Source: Clavelina lepadiformis (taxonomy: Eukaryota; Chordata; Ascidiacea; Aplousobranchia; Clavelinidae). From it: DNA of 64,000 nucleotides. The number at the start of each line of letters is the position of its first letter. Within the stretch, counting starts at the first letter, position 1. Shown here piece after piece: positions 38,085 through 51,284 of the stretch. The DNA is taken from assembly GCF_947623445.1 (NCBI RefSeq), contig NC_135245.1, positions 19,041,501 through 19,105,500 of the forward strand, written 5' to 3'. The notes below the pieces were generated by a model that worked only from the letters and a program-made list of their open reading frames with translations, was not told where the DNA came from and searched no databases. The translations under genes and the position numbers were made by a program.

Positions 38085-38346
38085 TAATCCTGACGTTGGT
38101 TCATCATAACTCTAGTCCCTGTTACCGAAATAGTCTTTCTGCAAGTTCCGATTGTCACACATTATTTATTGTGGTGTTTCAATTTTTTTTATATAGCCTA
38201 GTATTGCCTAAATTTAGAACTGTCCACCAATTACACTGAACAGGAGCCAGTGTCCCAAGGCATTACAACGGTAAAGCGCCACTGGGGACAGTTCACGAGC
38301 TATATTTGATGGGAGGCCAGCGTTCGAACCACTCGGCTACCGAGTC
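38085..38346 (-). repeat. tRNA-derived SINE copy 2 (Ciona-type)
   Basis: On the minus strand it begins GTAGCCGAGTGGTTCGAACG, an A-box-like TAGCCGAGTGG fused to a B-box-like GGTTCGAACGC, so the tRNA-like head is compressed. The body matches copy 1 (CTGCAAGTTCCGATTGTCAC and GAACAGGAGCCAGTGTC in plus reading). It is too short between boxes to be a functional tRNA. Confidence 0.6.
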
Positions 38347-39305
38347 GATAAATTTGAATAAACGGAATGAATAAATTAATATTCACAGATTCAAGGAAGC
38401 ACTAAAAAAGCTTAGGCCTAATCAACGAAATTTGACTTTCAATTAAAAAGTACGTTGATGATATCAGTTGATTATACTCTTTTAGTAAATAACGTTGTCG
38501 AATTTCGAATCTAAAGTTTTCGTTTGTCATAACGATCTGGTTACAGAACGACCCAGAGCGGCAGATTCGATCTTTAACATAGGCAATATTCTTACTTTCA
38601 ATAACACATTCATTTGATTTGCATTTGGGATTTCAAATTATCCAATCCCGATTACTCTTTAAAGATTTATAAGTTCAAATCCGGAAACCAAAAGGAATGT
38701 TTGAAAAATTTAATTAGGCCTAAATACATCCGCTTTTTTCATTAATTGATTAAAATAACTTTAGTCCAACTGAATCTGAGTTAAAGCATTTTTGCGCGAA
38801 GATAAATCTGGTGTGTGGTTTGGTTTTGCAATCAAATATTATGCAACAGATGATATCAAAAAACAATAATCTTGTATTTACAATAGAAAAAAGTGTATAA
38901 CAGTACACAAGTTATTAGATACAGCCATCATATTGATGTTATTTCTCTTCTACGACCAGTTTAAGCGTATAAAAAAAATATCAAACTAAAATATTTTTTG
39001 TGATGTTTTTTAATAATTCTTCCGTTCAATATTATTCGATTACAAGTCGTATGTACATAGCATGAACTAATATTTATAGTACAGCGTTGGCACAGTAAGT
39101 ATCACGAATCTACATAGACTCAGTAATTATTTTTTAAAAGTAAGTTATCAAAACTGTCTTAAAACCTATATAGACCTAAGTTATGGTACTTTTAATTCCT
39201 TTTTAGACTTACATTTGATATATATATGCACTGAATGCGCCATTACACTTATTTATCTGAAATATTAACTTGAAGTGGTTCTATATGAAAGAAGTTTTAA
39301 ACAAA

Positions 39306-41240
39306 CTATAACTTATCGGTGGCGGAATGGGTGTTTGTCTGATTTGTTTTAGTTTGTAATTGTAGCGCACTTTTAGCGGCCTTTTTCCGCAGATAGCCTG
39401 CTTTAAAGATGTCACATATTTCATCGCGAAATTTCTGATGACGTGCACTGTAAACCATGACGTTGACCAGACTAAAATAAAAACATTCATCATCAGATCT
39501 CTTTTCATTTTCATGAAGGTATTCTGTTTACTAAACCAAAGGAATGGTGTTGGCCTACCTGTTTGCCATGCCAATGTAATATGCAATCATGTAAGCTCGA
39601 TCCAAGAAAACACAGTCGAAATTGTTGTTAAAATCGACAAATACTACAACAAAAGTCGGAACTGCAAAAAAAGGAAAAAGTTTTTGAAAAAATTCAAAAC
39701 AACAAAAAAAGCTTATTTTGCTATCAAGCTATAGTAATATCACTTGTTGTTGCAGTGAATCCAATTTGCATGTAAACAATTGTTTTTAAAGCAGTGATGT
39801 GCTTCTTTTGATCTAACAGTGAAGAATTTCTTCCGTTGCTGTTTTCTCTTTCTCCAGCAATTTTTCTTCCGTTTCGGCAGACAAAGACGACACCAGCAAC
39901 ACACGAAACAAGCTGAGAATTAAGATTTTAATGAACTTTCGTGTAAAATACACTACTTTTACTCTTAAACAACTTTCATGGAAAAATAACGCAACAAACA
40001 GCAATTAAGTTTAAAATGGTACAAGATGTTACACAACAACAACAATAAATCAATTATTTTATTCTAACAGAGCTTAGACAAACATTTCATTCGACCTACT
40101 AAGAGAATGAAGGGAATAACGTATAAGAAAACCCAGGCCGCAGTAGCAGCGGCAGTATGGCACGATTCCGTGCATCCAGGAATGAAAAGAAACAAGGCCG
40201 GAAAATAACGAAATTGATAGCTATCAGGAAACCAAGCTGAAATTTATCATATTCGAAAACGTTACTGGATGTTTAGATGAAAACTTTATGTCCTAAATTG
40301 TCCTTACATAATATAATCTAATCCAAATCTATCCAACAGTACAAAATATTTGACTGCAATATGTATAACAGCTGTAATATATCAACATTGTATAACTAAT
40401 GCAGTGATACTTTTGATCTTTTTACTTTCATTTAACAGATTTTACTGCAAAGAAGGTATTTACCTGCACCAGTTGATACTAATATAGAGGCAATCCAAAC
40501 CACCAGAAGTCCTATAATCATGGATTTGTTTCGTAACGCTGAGTAGTTCGCACTTTTAATAAGCGCATAGAACCTTTCCATTGCCACAAAAAGCAGATGG
40601 AAAATAGATGAAGTAACCCCAAACATAAGAAACATGCCCCCAACATGCGCTTCGGGAGACCTTTGCAAGACGAGCCATCTTTTAATCAACTCAGCCGGTG
40701 TAAGTTTCATGGACCAGACAATGTTGTTAGGTATTATAACCAGAAACTGAAAAGCTGTGAGATTGGAATCGTAACGGCCAAGTTACGATAAACTTCTTGT
40801 CGTTAATTTTGTGATATGCGTTATGATCTTTCGAATTTTACCAAAATTTACTCTAGTGGTTAATTACACTTGGTAGCCTATTTTACCGGTCAGAATATCA
40901 GCACACGCCAAAGATGTTTTGCAGATATCCAATCTTGAAAGGTCGTCCCGTTTCCATCTCCTGTAACCGATGCATATTACAAGAGCATTGCCAGAAAATA
41001 TCATCAATCCAATGATAATCATTCCGATCATAAACGCAGCTTCTCTTCCCACTCCACATTGTTGACAAGAGTTCCAAGTCTGATTAAAACAATTGATGTA
41101 AAGGTCTTGCATTGAACCGGAACAAAATGCGGGTATGGGACAGTCCAAGAAGAGGTTTTCGAAATGGCCATCGATGAAATTAAAACGTGATGTTATATTT
41201 TCATCCTTCATTTTGGGACAATATTCTAGGAAGTTTTTAT
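39306..41240 (-). CDS. Rhodopsin-like 7TM receptor, cluster copy 1 (short ectodomain)
   Basis: Six minus-strand exons: 41240-40887, 40754-40464, 40236-40100, 39912-39744, 39661-39559 and 39471-39306. Several match exon sizes of the other two copies exactly (291 and 103 bases). The 7TM part has TM1 with GNALVICIGYRRWKR, TM2 with LACADILTG, an ER motif after TM3 (AMERFYALIK), and TM7 ending NSLVNVMVYSAR instead of the usual NPxxY. A cysteine-rich linker (CFNQTWNSCQQCG) precedes TM1. The first exon enters in phase 1 after a good acceptor, as in the paralogs, so an upstream exon should exist. I found no CUB or sushi exon within 41241-43031. Either translation starts at the internal ATG (41211) with almost no ectodomain, or a small leader exon is missed. 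Ligand unknown; plasma membrane expected. Confidence 0.82.
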
Positions 41241-43031
41241 CTAAATCAACAGAAGTGTAAATTAAGTTTTAATCCTTCAGTACAAAAACGAAAAAAACTT
41301 TCATAAAAAAACGATTCCATTTGAAAATGTATGTTCACGGTAAAGCAACAAACTACGAAGATTTGGCAACAACTCTGCAGTCACTGAAATAAACAACTTT
41401 TTCAAGACAACGACTTATAACCTATATACAGGACTCACTGTTGTATTTTAGTTATTATGGAAAAGATCCTACTGAGAAATAGGAAGCTAATGTAATTCTT
41501 TTAAAATTAAGTCTCTGTTGAATTTATATTGCGCTGCTGGCAAACTGACGGCTGTTTGCTAAATGTTCTGCCTGAATTAAAAACTTTATATCACACTTCC
41601 CCTTTTTCTTTAAAATTGTATTGCATTAGTAGACGAGACAAAAACTGTTTATACTTTCATGCAAATGAATGGAAACTTCCAGTTCCTTGTTTTCTAGCTT
41701 AGGAAATATTGTTCCTTGAAAAAAGCTACGTGATATCCACAACCATGAATTACAGAGCACTTTACTCAAGCCTATATCCTACAATTAGCTTTTGCCTTAT
41801 ATGACGCAGAACCTTTCTCCTTGCAATATCGTGGAACATTTTCAGAGAAATTTAGTGCTGTACACAATAAGCTTGTTTGCAGTTACCCTACAGTTAACAA
41901 TTAAACCTAAAAACATGTGGCATAAGATTCCAAGTTAACGAAACACAGTCTTGCAACAACGTTTCCAGAAAGTCGTGCTTACGTCAAAAGTAAGCGTTTA
42001 ATTTATTCTATACATAAGACATGGAGTAGAAATAGCGCCTTCATGCGGAGTTATTGCAAAGGTTTTCCCAAAAGTTAGTTTAAATTAGATAAATAGAACG
42101 TGTTTGTGATGTTTTTGCCAACGTAGCTTTTACGTAAAATCGTTTTTCCCCAAAAAAGTCCTAAAACCGTTGTTGCCGATGCAGAAACTAAAGCTTTCTG
42201 TACTTACTGTAATCACTTAAAGATATTTTGGCAACGTATATTTTCAAATTGACTAGAACTTAAACACGTGGATTTCAAAAGACGTTTTTGAAACGTTGCG
42301 TTATTGGTAAGATTTCAGCTTCCACTGAAAAACTTTGCAAAACATCGCACACTTCACAAAACAAATACATAAGAAATAACAAAGCAATCAAAGAAATCAT
42401 GTCTTACTCAACTAATAGGTGAGCTTTTACTTTGCGAGAACGTTCACCTTGTAAAAACAAGCTGTAAAGCATGTTGGAATGTGTTTGCTGTGAACTTCAA
42501 CTGTGGTTATATGGCTATGGCTTATTTCCAATCAAAGTCGCATTAGCTAGCCTACAAATTACAATACCAAGATAATGGCAATAATGGCTACTGTGCAGTA
42601 AATTATATACGCATTGGTACATTGCTATTGTTATCATGGAAGACTCTCCAAGTGCGTCAATAAAACTGCTGTAAATATGAACGACTGTCTGTCTTGTTGA
42701 ATGCTTTCAGTTTTGTAATGTATTTCAAAAATTAATTTATACCCCGGTCTATATCTATTGCAACGAGCTGTGAAAATGCTATATGTTATCGATCAATGAA
42801 GATACATAACCGTAAAGAAAGAACGTTTTTTTTGGGATAAACTGCACAAAATGACATGAAAATAAAACAGTTTAAAAAAAAAACGGATTAAAAGAATAGC
42901 AATATCGTTGGTATAGTTAAAAATAGGCATAGGCTGCCATTAGGCTACACAACATTAATAAGTTGTGCAATAGTTGCAATAATTGCAAGACGGAGATTGC
43001 CAGCTGTTAGGACATTGCTTTTTCACAGTAA
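41241..43031. other. Spacer between receptor copies 1 and 2
   Basis: About 1.8 kb. I looked on the minus strand for a leader, sushi or CUB exon belonging to copy 1 and saw none. AT-rich, with no recognised repeats. Confidence 0.4.
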
Positions 43032-46000
43032 CTAAAGCATAGCAGTTTTGCTGGTAGGTAAAGATACTGTTGTTTGGGCTGTGTGCTTTGCTGAGATCTG
43101 ACTTGCAAATAGACTTTTGTTCTTTTTATTTGTCGTAGAATTAGAGGCTTTACTGGCACCACCTCGTGAATAACCAGGTCGAAATATGTTAACGATGTCT
43201 CGGCGAAAATCTTTTTCTCTTACACTGTAGATGATGACGTTGACAAGACTACAACGAATAAATGAGTTATTGGTTAGCACGTTTTTATTGTAGTTTTACA
43301 AAGTCATCAAGTAATGATGATTCCTTGTTGCCTTGTAATTACCTGTTGGCCATGCTTAGATAAAATCCGACCAGGTAGGGTTGGCTGAGACTGTTGCAAT
43401 CCAAGTGTCCAGAATAAAACAGAGAGACAACAACAACAATAGGAACTACAAATATAACATAGTGTTTATCCACGACGATTTCTCATTAATGAACATCTCC
43501 CGAAGAAAATCGTTTTGGATTTTGTGTTAAGTTTTTCATATTTTCACATTTTATGATTTTCTAAGAAAACAATTTAATCATTTGCTATAAATTTAAATTA
43601 TTTTAGTCATACTCAGCGTTGCAGTGAATCCAATCTGCATCAAGGTTATTGTTTTAAGAATAGACCTCAGCTGTTTTCTCTTGGAGTTTAACAGCGTGGT
43701 ATTTGCCAAATTATCCCAAGATGTCTTCTTCACACCACGATGTATAAAACCAACAGTGAAAACACACGTAGCAGTCTGTAAATATTGATAACAATTAATA
43801 ACTAATCAACTGACGAAGTACCTTGCAATAAAATAAATCAGATTTAGGAACTTGAAGACATGAAAACATATTTACAGTTTCACTTGGCAACGACACATAG
43901 TTTAGCCAAACTTACCAGACATAGGAACGGAATAAGATAGAATAGAACCATCATCACAATGGCAACTGTGTAGTCATCATGATGAGGATCTTCATGAAGA
44001 GCAGGATAGAAGAGAAATGTTGTCGTCATGTAGTTGAAGATGAATTTTCCAGGAAACCAAGCTAACAATAATACAGATACTTCTATGTACTTGCAACAAA
44101 CTTGAAGACATAGGAAAGAAATGACAACATACAGAAAAAAATTTTGTGAAGATTTAAATGATCAGTAAAATATAAAGTGCATTGTCTATGTTTTGTAAAA
44201 AGTATTGTAATTTTTATCTACTTTCAAGCGTACAGCTTAAACCAACCCATATAGCCGTGTTAATAGTTTGTCAAAAACAATGTTTTTTCGCTTACTCTCT
44301 CACCAAATACAGAAGCTGTTACGACAGAAAATATCCACACCAGACTTAGACCGTAATACGTGGCCGATTTGCCGCGCCATCTATATTTAAGTGGTTTTGT
44401 AATGGCATAGACTCTCTCTCCTCCCATGTAAAGCAGATGATAGAGGGATGAGGTTAAACTGAAGATGAGCAAAATTCCACCCACATATGCTTGTGCTGAT
44501 CCCTGCAGGACGAGTTGTTGTTGGTCGAGCTCAATCGGAGTAAGATTCATGGACCAGCTGAAGTTGTACACCATCACGACCAGTATTTGAACGCCTGTGG
44601 TTACATAATACAAAATCTAACCGGCTTTCATCTATGTATTAAAAACAATCGAAAATAAAAAAGTTGAAGAAGTAAGTTAATATCAAGTATCTATTAAAAA
44701 TTTATTTCTTAAATTTATATTTTCACTTTTTACGAACCAACGACAAAGAAAACGAATATTGCACCTGTCAAAATATCAGCCACAGCAAGCGATGTTTTAC
44801 ATATGTCTAACTTGGTCGCATTTCTTCGCTTCCATCGCCTGTAACCGACGCATATAACAAGAGCATTGCCGACGAATATCATCAATCCGAAGATAACCAT
44901 CAAGATGAGGAAGACGATTGCTCTTCCTACTCCACATTGTTGACAGGAGAGAAGAGTTTGGTTGAAGCAGTTGATGTAAATATCACGTATTGTACCCACA
45001 CATATTCCCGGAAACCCACAAACGGTCGAAATTCGTGATGTAACGTTTGGTTCGTTTGTGCTGGTCCTTTCATTCGACGTGTCGTTAGATCGATCATAAA
45101 TGACGTCAACTAAAATTGACGTAGTCGTGCTGTCAAATGAATGATGTGGATAGTAGAATAACTCTTCCACGGGTCCATAAAATATGAAGCGAGCTGGGAC
45201 TTGCCCAGGTGCTAATGAATAAAAGTCTAAAAACGAGAAATTAGTTAAGTTTAAGAACTTGTACTATTTTCAATAGACCTGTATGTTATAACTATTTATG
45301 CTGTTGATAGAACTTACAATTCTGCAAACGAAAGTATGGAAATATTATACTTTCACTTGCTAAATTATTAGCCTTAATGCCTGTATTAGCAGACTTGTAT
45401 TTTTGGGTGTTCAGGTCAGTGGGTTCTAGAAAGTTAACTTTATAAAAATCGTGAATCAAAGTCTTGGCTTCCAATGAATACCAGCAAGCATGGTGTGAAA
45501 GAAATAATATCAATCATATCTTTCAATGATAAAACTTACAACAACGAGCTAAACCTTTGCTCTCATCACTCTTACGCCAAACATTGTTCCCTTCGCATGT
45601 GTTATTACCGGCTTCATAACTTCCTAAAACGTTTTTACACGTGTATGTCACAGTTTCTCCTTTTAAGTAGGAACCAACCTTTCCTACGGCTGGACCGGCT
45701 AATGCTTTCGGGGGATTGCCACACCCTGCAGTAAATAGGAAAGATCAAATAAAAGATCAACACGTACAGATTGGAAATAAAACCATGTCATAAACAGACA
45801 TCTTCTACAATCCAGTATTTTCACGCGTTGCAGCCTTAAATTTGTGCAGAACGATAGCGTGTGAAAATAAATTTATAAAGGCGCTCTTTTACTTTTCACC
45901 AGCACCGCTACCAAATATGTCAACTCCTAAGCAACTTGATAACTTTACAATTGTATTTTAACCACCTGTTTCAGGAACCGAGCATGTGGGGACAACTTTC

Positions 46001-47149
46001 AAATCCCAAAACAATGTGAAGTACCCGCTCCTTCGGCAAGTGGTTGCGGTGACGTCATTAGTAAAAAGTCCGGGGTCGCAGACGTAACGAGCAACAGAGT
46101 TTTCCGTGGTTGACGTCACAATTATTGTGGCGTTTAGTGCGGCGGGCGGCTCTCCACAGTCATCTGATAAAAGAAAATTTCGCCAAGGTTTGTTTTATCT
46201 TTAATTGAAAACTTATTTTTTTGCTGAAACACATTTGTGAGTTTGTTGTTCATCACTACATAACAACTACACACCTGGTTGGCATCTGGGAAAATCCGAA
46301 GAACTGCGATTTAAACTCCACCTGTTGCCTTGAAGGCAAGTGCTGGTGTGTCCAGCAGGAGCGTCCAATTTAAATCCGTATGTGCAGAAATATTCTATTT
46401 CTATGTCTGGCATGAATGCCCCGTTTGACGCAAATGACAAGAAAAGGTGAGCACTGAACCCGCCATTAGTAATCAATGCTGGATTCCCGCAGCCTGCATT
46501 TCAAATATAATTAGTTAATTTATTACAATAAATCCGGAGAAGGTTAACTTCTATAAACAAGAAAATTTCATAACTTACTTGCAAAAAACTAATAAAAAAG
46601 AAGCGTTTAACTCACCGAAGGACGGTTCTACGCAGGAAAAATTTCCCGATGTTTGACAACAGGTCACTGAACTCCTCTCATGGGATCTAGAAGATAAAAT
46701 TCTCTCTTCACAGAAAACATGAGATGCTTTCGCATCGTCCGGGATTAAACCGGTATCGCAGTAGTAATGTGCTTGGTAACCACTTGGAGAATGATACGGG
46801 CCGATGAAAGTTGCTCTTGGCACTTGTCTTGGTGGGTGGCACGCTGTGGAGAGCACGAAAATAACATTCCATTGATACGAATTAGCTTTTTTTCATCTAA
46901 CAGATGCACTAAAGGGTAACTGCGGCCAAATTTTCATGGCTGTCTTCTTTTTGCAAAGACGTGAATGCCATAAATTAAGTAACCTTCATTTATTCTTTCA
47001 CTTTAAACCTTGTCCTAGTATTAGATTGCATTTAGCGTACAGTAAAATATGATACAACTTTATAAAACTGTTTATTTCTTACGTTGAGGCTGAACACACG
47101 GCGAGAAATAGCTTAGAATTAGAATCCATGTTTTCCACGATTGATCCAT
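43032..47149 (-). CDS. Sushi-domain 7TM receptor, cluster copy 2
   Basis: Eleven minus-strand exons: 47149-47083, 46843-46616, 46493-46275, 46163-45966, 45725-45540, 45226-44765, 44594-44304, 44061-43916, 43775-43613, 43445-43343 and 43248-43032. They total 759 residues. A signal peptide (MDQSWKTWILILSYFSPCVQ) is followed by four cysteine-rich modules, one per exon, all in phase 1. The first is an atypical module with CC, the next three are sushi/CCP-like (CGNPALITNGGFS, CGEPPAALNATI, CGNPPKALAGP). A Ser/Thr-rich stalk and the CFNQTLLSCQQCGVG linker precede the 7TM region: GNALVICVGYRRWKR (TM1), LAVADILTG (TM2), GGERVYAITKPLKY after TM3, NSLVNVIIYS (TM7). The C-tail is Lys/Ser/Thr-rich. Class A receptor by TM1/TM2 motifs, but with no CWxP in TM6 and no NPxxY. 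It faces copy 3 head to head. No CUB exons seen upstream. Confidence 0.88.
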
Positions 47150-50100
47150 TGAGTTTCCTTTCCCTTTCACACACACGTAAAGCTTTTCGGTTATCGTTGC
47201 AGCAAATTATGACATTACCATTTTACTGAAACATGAGTCCATAAATCATAAACGTCATGCTTTGTAAACTACAGCAAAAGGGATCAGCGCTGTATATTTA
47301 TTACAAGGAGGAATTTGCATATTTGGTTCTATTTTGAAAAGCGCACTTTGCAACGGAGTTTAGTATGTAAGCTGGCAAAACATAAAACTAAATTTCTTAT
47401 TAGGCTTTTCATTATTATATGGCATTTTCATAACGTTTAACATTCTTACATTTATCCATTTCTTACCACATGTTGTTTTGTATGCTATTTTTTTCTGCAC
47501 TTTTGTAAAGAACTCCTGCAAATCTGTCAAAAATATTTTTTTATTATTACGCATCTTTTCTTCATAAATCTAGAAAATTTCTTTCTGGCAGCGTATCATT
47601 GACAAGTCTCTAATTCATTTATATCAGACACTATCATTTTAGCACAAAGCTGACATTTGCCAGGCCTCGAGCTGTTATGTTGATTTTAAAGTACAGACCA
47701 TTTACACTGTGTTTAATATCTTTGCGCTTCGCTTGTGTAAATAGATTAAACGTAAAACCCTTATTTACCCAGTTTTAACCCTATCTACACTATGTGTGAC
47801 CCTGCACACAGTCACAGCAAAACGTGGGGTTACAGTTGCACTGTTTGCTGTGGAAACTTTAAATTTGGTAACTTGTCCTCAAAAATATTCAACTTATCTG
47901 TCCATGTTTGTTTTATAAAGTTTGGTTTTGTAATTTTTGAGATATTGTTATATTGTCATAGTTTTGCTCTTTGTTGCTACCATGAGCGCATTGAAGCGTA
48001 TCGTTTTCGTTTACTCATTCACGCACAACTAACTCGATTAACTGTTCTACCGTTTTTTTTTTCTCGCGGTCAACTGGTTTTCTAGGCACTTAAGCAGCGG
48101 CGGAACAAAGAAGAACTTCTTCACTTGTACAAATACTTAATTAACACTAAATGCACTTTCTTTAGTTTTACAATTATGCTGTATACAAGAAGCCAGATGT
48201 TTTTGCTACTAAACTATAAAAATCCGATCAGTTTACGACGTATAGTTTTCGAGTAATTAACGATTGAAAATTTATGTGCAGTGTCGGCCACACATAGTTA
48301 AAATAGTAATGTCGCGCACCCGGTTTAGATAAGGTTAGTTTATTTTCTTTGGATTCAATCCATGAAATTCAACATATTGCTAACTCGAAGCGCATTGTAT
48401 CATGTCTGGTATGAGTCTTTAGGTCTGACGTAAATCATTATATGAGCATATAACCAGAATATTAAATTAGTAATAATATTAAATCAGAGTCAATAATTTA
48501 AGATATTCCTATTATCTGATGTACAACTCAAACTGACTATAAACAATTAAGTACAAAAGATAGCGTTGGCTGCAGAGAAATTTGTCCCAGCGCTAAAAAG
48601 TTGCAACTGAAGCAAAAGTTTGTTTATTCTACCTGTTACAATGCCATGTAACCTGCTTGCCCTACTCGTTCTCTTGTTGTTTGTGCGCCGTTGTCTAACT
48701 CACGACTGGACCCGCTTTTCTACCTCACAAATGAACCTCAATTGAAGTTGTGCATGATGTGGCTATCTGCAAACTTCCGTAGTGACACATTTCGTTCATG
48801 AATTAATCACAACACACTCTGTTTCACCAAGAGGAAGTGATTAATTTATCCACGACCTCCGTTGAAAAAGTGCGTGGTCTCAATCGTCACGTTTCCAAGT
48901 GCGGCAATTCAAGTTCTTATCTCCTTCCATGTTATGAGCTAATGAAACGTTCGACTGACCATGTCACGTGACAATTAAAAGGACGACGTTTTTCCTGTTT
49001 GTTTTGTTCCGTTTTGCAAGCAATTGATGGGGGGTTTGGGGGTATGTAAGTATACATTTTTCTCATGGTCTTAGAGCATGACTAGTTTCAAAGAAAAAAG
49101 TTAACTCGCGATAACACTCTGCTAATGACAATGACGTCACGTGCGCTGTTTAAATGTTGAAAACAATGCCAAATCATGTGACCACAAACTGAAATTCAAC
49201 CCCATGACACGCGGTAGCCTGCAGGAAAAGCGGCCAGAGCTAACACGATGATGTCACAGAGCAACTCTGATCAATCCACATTTATTTTTCCAAATTAACC
49301 CGGAAGCAATGATGACCTCTCTGAGTGTTACGAACTTCGCTTCTCAAATATCATTTATTAAATGTAAACGTTAAGCGAGTATCTTTCAGAGGTTGGTCGG
49401 TATCTTACTGATGGACCATAATTGTGGCATCAAAAAGATCGCGGTTCACCATAAACTTGAAATTAAACCTGGTGTTATAGACGAGGGAATTCCGTTACGC
49501 AAGCACCGCACGTTTTAGTAACATGCTAAAACATTTTAACATGGTATGAGAGATGCTCCGAATTTCTACAACATCAACAGTTTTCATCATACAGTAAAAC
49601 CGTTTTATTTCGTGGAAACAATGACCTATGCAAATGCATACTCAGCAAAATAAATCCTGATTAGGCCATGCTTTGCTAAGGTGAAAGGTCATGGTGACGT
49701 CATGCTTTGTATTGCTGCTTGTTTTTTGCGACTACCTTTGGCTGCCAGCTTTATCATATTCAGAAAAAGATGAATATTTGCCTCTAGAATTTTCAATTTT
49801 TTTTTCATAATCTCAGCTGCCTTTTCATGTCACTTGGACACCAGCGTCCGATTTAGTTCAAGATTTAGTCAGTGCAAGATTTTTCCAATGCACTGAATGC
49901 GCTATAAATGCAACTGCGCCTATTGTAGTATCATTTGTCGAAATAATTTTACCTTTTGCCTGTACAGTATAAGAGTTTGTGAAATCCTTGTAAAGTTTAG
50001 AACTTAAGCGAACTGAACATGTACAAAATATTTGTTTACTCATAAGATGTTCATGCAATGAAATGCTACCAACTTGCTGCAAAAACAAAACTATTTTTCA

Positions 50101-51284
50101 TTGTTTCCAATTATTTTGCATTCAAGAAAAAGGTCGGTTTATATATGGTCGGTTGCTATATGGCTGGTTGGTCGTGTACTGCAAACCTGTTTACTATTTG
50201 CATCTATTTATGTTCATTAAAAGGAAATACATTTGAATAAGTTCAAACAGGAAAGATTTTAAATTTTTCTACGATAAATGGTTGATTCGCTTGTTACGTC
50301 TTGCTTAAAAGCATGATTAACTAGCTATTTTTTTCATAAACAGGGTGGGGTTATTTCGAAAGCTTTGTTGTCATAATCTCTCAAGCAAACAAATTGTCGT
50401 GAAGATTTTGGCATTGATGGATAGCGAGATTGTAAAATCATTAAAGCTTATATTTCAATACCTATAGTGTTGTCAATGATAGAACTATGGAAATGTCCCT
50501 GGTAATAATCCATATGTTTTGATTTATACTTTCAACTCCTAAATTATTTCAGATTGCACGTGATTTCCAGGTGGCCAAACTCCATCTTGTCTTCAATTTT
50601 CGATCGACGCCAGGTGGAAGACGAACCTGAGTTTTATTGCAACGCCTCGCAGGCATCGGGTATATTTTTCACGCCACTGCCACAGAAAAGAACCTTTGCA
50701 AATATTGTGGAAAGATACATGACCGGTGTTTGCTCTCTCGTATTATATAAAAGCTAGGTACTCAAGGATGGCGTATAAGTAAGTAACGACAGCGACAGTA
50801 ACGACAATTCGCGAGTATACCGGGTTTATACAGCTGAATTATACTGTAGGTGACTCGTTACACATAAGTGATTCTTGACTTGAGGGGGGATGTAGCTGTT
50901 TCGTTAGAAGTGTGGCGTTTTTTCGATTTCAAACAAGTATTATCGTTTTTACTAAAGTGTTCGCTCATTGTAATTTATTGTCTTTTGTTTTCTGTCTGTT
51001 ATTTCCTCTCCAACAACTGTCGTTCCTTTAACTTCGTGGTATAATTATTCCTTTGTTAAAGTGTCCAATAAAACATCAAAATTTCAAATCTATTTATAAT
51101 GTATTACAATTTCGCCTTTATAGTGTGCGTCCTACGCAATATAAAGTATTATGAAAACAAGCGCTCAAATTTGACATTTGTTTAAACTGAAATTTTGACA
51201 ATTATTATTAATTAAGTATTTTTAATTAATTATCAAATTATCAGGTGTTAATTTAGTGTAACTGTATAAATCAAGTCTGCTCGA
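47150..51284. other. 4.1-kb region between the divergent receptor genes
   Basis: Lies between the start codons of copies 2 and 3 and so probably holds both promoters. TGACGTCA palindromes occur near 49131 and 49694. The plus-strand open stretch 50554-50757 has no partner exon. No recognised repeat apart from simple AT tracts. Confidence 0.4.

Larger units (their letters stand above)
36584..39305. other. Spacer between the coiled-coil gene and the receptor cluster
   Basis: About 2.7 kb. It holds the 3' UTR of the coiled-coil gene, a short tandem duplication (37300-37540) and a SINE (38085-38346). No gene supported. The plus-strand open stretch at 37066-37449 overlaps the tandem duplication and shows no protein motif. 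Confidence 0.45.

Noticed and set aside
38320-38346. tRNA gene
   Set aside because: A-box-like and B-box-like words overlap with no room for a cloverleaf; it is a SINE head.
50554-50757. 67-residue plus-strand frame in the receptor intergenic region
   Set aside because: No splice partner, no domain, and not in the receptor gene's phase chain.
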